NCBI GenBank assembly: GCA_051269965.1
Contig: JBNMFK010000165.1
Coordinates: forward strand, 1-8,321
DNA length: 8,321 bases
DNA from: Arcticibacterium sp051269965
Lineage (GTDB): Bacteria > Bacteroidota > Bacteroidia > Cytophagales > Spirosomataceae
Direction: 5' to 3'
The translations under genes and the position numbers were made by a program. Positions 6,323-8,321 of the stretch are shown here, piece after piece (within the stretch, counting starts at the first letter, position 1; the number at the start of each line of letters is the position of its first letter). The notes below the pieces were generated by a model that worked only from the letters and a program-made list of their open reading frames with translations, ran no database searches and had not been told where the DNA came from.

Positions 6323-7630
6323 TTAAACAACTAAACTCAAGAGCAAAACCCCAATCAAACCAACCACAGAAACGAGTGTTTCCATCACGGTCCAGGTTCT
6401 TAGCGTATCTTTAATGGATAGGTTAAAATATTCCTTAAATAACCAGAAACCTCCATCATTCACGTGACCCATGATAAGGCTACCTGAGCCAATGGCCAAA
6501 ACCATCAGTTCTGGTTGAAAATCTGGTTGAGATGCAAAAAGAGGTGCTAAGATACCAACGGCTGTTAAGCCAGAAACGGTAGCAGAACCTACGCAAACCC
6601 TAATAAAAGCCGCTGTAGCCCATCCAAGTAGGAGTGGGTTAATGTTGGCTCCTTGAAGCATGGATCCAATATACGTGCTGGTACCAGAAGTAGAGAGTAT
6701 TTCTTTCAAAGCACCGGCACCTGCAATAATGAGTAAGATGACTGCAATGTCTTTAAATGAGTCTGCAAGAGATTTGGAAACATCTTCTAATGTTCTGCCT
6801 TGGCGAAGCCCCAAAAAGTAAACTGCGAAGAATACAGAAAGTAACATACCAAAATAAGGCTCAGACATCAATAGAACAATCTGGTTGTCTGGGAAATAAC
6901 CTTTCACTACAGAGCCCATAGAAAGTAAAATAACCGGCATTAAAGCCACTAAAAGGCTAATACCTAAACCCGGCTGGTCTTCTTTCTTCACTTCTCTAAA
7001 TCCAAAAATACTTACATCAGGATTTATTTTAAAATTCTTCAAAGTCTTACCAAAAATTGGCCCCGCAATGGCAATGGCGGGTATGGCTACTATGAAACCA
7101 TAGATTAAAGTTTTACCCAAATCTGCATCTAATTGCATGGCTATAGCTGCTGGAGAGGGGTGAGGAGGTAAGTATCCATGAGCCACAGATAAGGACGCTA
7201 GCATAGGGATACCTACATACAACATATTGAAACCCGAAGCCTGAGCTACAGCGAAAATCAAAGGGATGACAATGATAAATCCAGCATTATAAAAAAGTGG
7301 AATACCAATTATGAAGCCTGCTAGGGCAAGACCCCATTGAAGGTTTTTAATACCTACTTTCTTTAAAAGAGCATCGGTGATTTTGGAAGCTGCACCACTT
7401 TCCGCTACGAGTTTTCCAAGCATGGCTCCAAAGCCAATAATGAGTGTCAGATCTCCTAAGGTGCCTCCAACACCAGATTGGATGGCTTTTCCAACTTCAA
7501 TAACATCTAAGCCACTGGCTATTCCAATGCCGAGAGAAACGATGATAAAGGAAAGGAAGGTATCAAGTTTGGCAACGGCAATCAATAAGATGAGTGCGAG
7601 TATGCCGAGAAGGGCAATAACTAAAGGCAT
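6323..7630 (-). CDS. GntP-family gluconate/organic acid:H+ symporter
   Basis: This inner-membrane permease of 435 residues is close to the usual 440 or so of the GntP family, which import gluconate and related sugar acids or hydroxy acids with protons. The sequence is hydrophobic throughout, with about 12-14 predicted membrane segments. Family motifs are GFGAMLGKLVAESGAA (66-81), FYNAGFIIVIPL (113-124), HGYLPPHPSP (151-160), GSATVSGLTAVGILAP (348-363) and HVNDGGFWLFKEYF (389-402) before the conserved TW..METL. The protein is full length with no frameshift. It lies downstream of a MarR-type regulator and may be co-transcribed with it. The substrate could be gluconate, another aldonate, glycerate or similar. 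No gluconate kinase or dehydratase gene is present to settle this, so I give no symbol. The ATG is at the natural start of the first membrane segment and lacks a Shine-Dalgarno. Confidence 0.93.
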   Translation of the reverse strand: MPLVIALLGILALILLIAVAKLDTFLSFIIVSLGIGIASGLDVIEVGKAIQSGVGGTLGDLTLIIGFGAMLGKLVAESGAASKITDALLKKVGIKNLQWGLALAGFIIGIPLFYNAGFIIVIPLIFAVAQASGFNMLYVGIPMLASLSVAHGYLPPHPSPAAIAMQLDADLGKTLIYGFIVAIPAIAIAGPIFGKTLKNFKINPDVSIFGFREVKKEDQPGLGISLLVALMPVILLSMGSVVKGYFPDNQIVLLMSEPYFGMLLSVFFAVYFLGLRQGRTLEDVSKSLADSFKDIAVILLIIAGAGALKEILSTSGTSTYIGSMLQGANINPLLLGWATAAFIRVCVGSATVSGLTAVGILAPLFASQPDFQPELMVLAIGSGSLIMGHVNDGGFWLFKEYFNLSIKDTLRTWTVMETLVSVVGLIGVLLLSLVV

Positions 7631-7751
7631 TTGATGGGGTTAGGGTTGTTTCTATCTTCGAAAAACGCACAAATTATTGGCATCTGCAATTAATGACGTG
7701 GCTACTATGGTAGGAGCACTGCGTTTGATGTTAGATTTGGTAGAAATAGTA
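7631..7751 (-). other. 121-base spacer between regulator and permease
   Basis: I see no convincing terminator and no full TAnnTTTG box. An imperfect inverted pair, ATTATTG and CAATTAAT (about 7673-7692), could be a weak operator. The spacer is long enough for a separate permease promoter, so co-transcription with the regulator is possible but not shown. Confidence 0.4.
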
Positions 7752-8183
7752 TCAATCTACATTGCTGTAAATGGTGTCCATTATACGAACCAATTGGTTA
7801 AAATCACTGTCTGAGAGTTTTTCCCAGACTTTATATCTCATGTCGGCCACAATTGGAAAAGCTTGACCATGGAGATTCTTTCCTTTGTTTGTCAGAAAAA
7901 GCATTTGTTTTCTTCTATCTTTTATAGCTATTTTTCTGTCCACTAGACCTTTCTTTATTAAAATACCCAAAATTCGGGTTATGGTGGGAGCGTCTTTGGC
8001 GGTGGCTATGGCCAAATCATTTTGTGAAATACCAGGACTTGGAGCCAGATGATCCACCACAACCCATTGGTCTACTGTAAGGTCTATTCCACCTTGAACT
8101 AGCTGTTTTTGTAGGAAATTCCTGACCTTTTTGACCGTAGTGTCAATTTTAAAGAAATAGGCCTTTTTGTCGGAATGTGTCAT
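7752..8183 (-). CDS. MarR-family winged-helix transcriptional regulator
   Basis: This 143-residue protein has the normal MarR length and layout. N-terminal dimerisation helices span about 5-30. The winged helix-turn-helix spans about 36-100: GISQNDLAIATAKDAPTITR (51-70) covers the turn and recognition helix, and ILIKKGLVDR leads to the wing with D89-R90-R91 (KDRRKQMLFLTNKGK). C-terminal dimerisation helices span about 107-141. MarR proteins bind palindromic DNA as dimers and usually release it on binding small, often phenolic or acidic, ligands. There are no cysteines, so an OhrR-like thiol peroxide sensor is excluded. The permease follows in the same direction, which suggests but does not prove that it is the target. 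The ATG at 8181-8183 has a weak AAAGAG about 6-11 bases upstream. Confidence 0.93.
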   Translation of the reverse strand: MTHSDKKAYFFKIDTTVKKVRNFLQKQLVQGGIDLTVDQWVVVDHLAPSPGISQNDLAIATAKDAPTITRILGILIKKGLVDRKIAIKDRRKQMLFLTNKGKNLHGQAFPIVADMRYKVWEKLSDSDFNQLVRIMDTIYSNVD

Positions 8184-8248
8184 ATATACTCTTTGGGTCC
8201 ATAAATATAGACATACCGATGGATTATATAAATTAACAATATAATAAG

Positions 8249-8273
8249 TATTGAATATATAAAAAATTCAATA
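8249..8273. promoter_or_regulatory. Inverted repeat upstream of the MarR gene, possible operator
   Basis: TATTGAAT (8249-8256) and ATTCAATA (8266-8273) are perfect 8-bp arms separated by 9 bases, ending 66 bases before the regulator ATG at 8183. MarR proteins often repress themselves through such sites. The centre-to-centre spacing of 17 bases is longer than in many MarR operators, and the surrounding DNA (8184-8321) is so AT-rich that chance arms are plausible. Nothing else can be named in that stretch. Confidence 0.3.
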
Positions 8274-8321
8274 ATAAATGAAAATATATGTAATTGATTA
8301 TTTATCAGGTCTTATGAAGTT

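Noticed and set aside
5557..7634. Plus-strand open frames at 5557-5784 and 7377-7634
   Set aside because: Both lie mainly antisense to the isomerase-like lipoprotein and the permease, and their composition is what the opposite strand of those genes would give.
7670..7677. ATAATTTG on the minus strand upstream of the permease as a -7 box
   Set aside because: The first two defined positions of TAnnTTTG do not match, and no TTG sits at the right distance.
7702..7713. CTAC-tatg-GTAG as a terminator after the MarR gene
   Set aside because: A 4-bp stem with no T tract is too weak.
1..8321. tRNA, rRNA, CRISPR array, intact insertion sequence or prophage
   Set aside because: No cloverleaf, regularly spaced repeats, transposase motif or phage gene was visible on either strand.

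Overview
The window looks like a low-GC chromosome segment from a marine or soil Bacteroidota, perhaps Cytophagales or Flavobacteriia. The evidence is AT-rich spacers, starts without Shine-Dalgarno sequences, Bacteroidota-style lipoproteins, an S1_7-like lipoprotein sulfatase and one good match to the TAnnTTTG -7 promoter box. This placement is inference from gene families and signals, not from a phylogenetic marker. All six genes lie on the minus strand, so transcription reads from the right edge to the left.

In transcription order the right half holds a MarR-family regulator (7752-8183) and a GntP-type gluconate/organic-acid permease (6323-7630), 121 bases apart with no clear terminator between them. 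A 566-base stretch without a convincing gene follows (5757-6322). It holds a strong hairpin behind the permease, a more GC-rich block with stop-bounded open frames on both strands and a 10-bp perfect palindrome, and a 14-bp palindrome just ahead of the next gene.

The left half starts with a lipoprotein TIM-barrel protein of the sugar phosphate isomerase/epimerase (xylose isomerase-like) family (4770-5756), closed by a convincing intrinsic terminator. Next comes a 639-residue secreted protein (2755-4674) that joins an alpha/beta hydrolase, an SGNH/GDSL esterase and a C-terminal beta-sandwich. A RetSat/CrtI-type FAD oxidoreductase (1112-2704) follows. Last is a lipoprotein type I sulfatase resembling iduronate-2-sulfatase (S1_7), cut by the left edge (1-1099) and only 12 bases from the oxidoreductase.

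Read together, three exported proteins (sulfatase, double esterase, isomerase-like lipoprotein) and a sugar-acid-type permease suggest breakdown of a sulfated and esterified glycan with uptake of an acidic sugar. No SusC/SusD pair, glycoside hydrolase or polysaccharide lyase is visible, so this is at most the edge of a utilisation locus. The FAD oxidoreductase does not fit that story and is the odd member. I found no RNA gene, CRISPR array, intact insertion sequence or phage gene.
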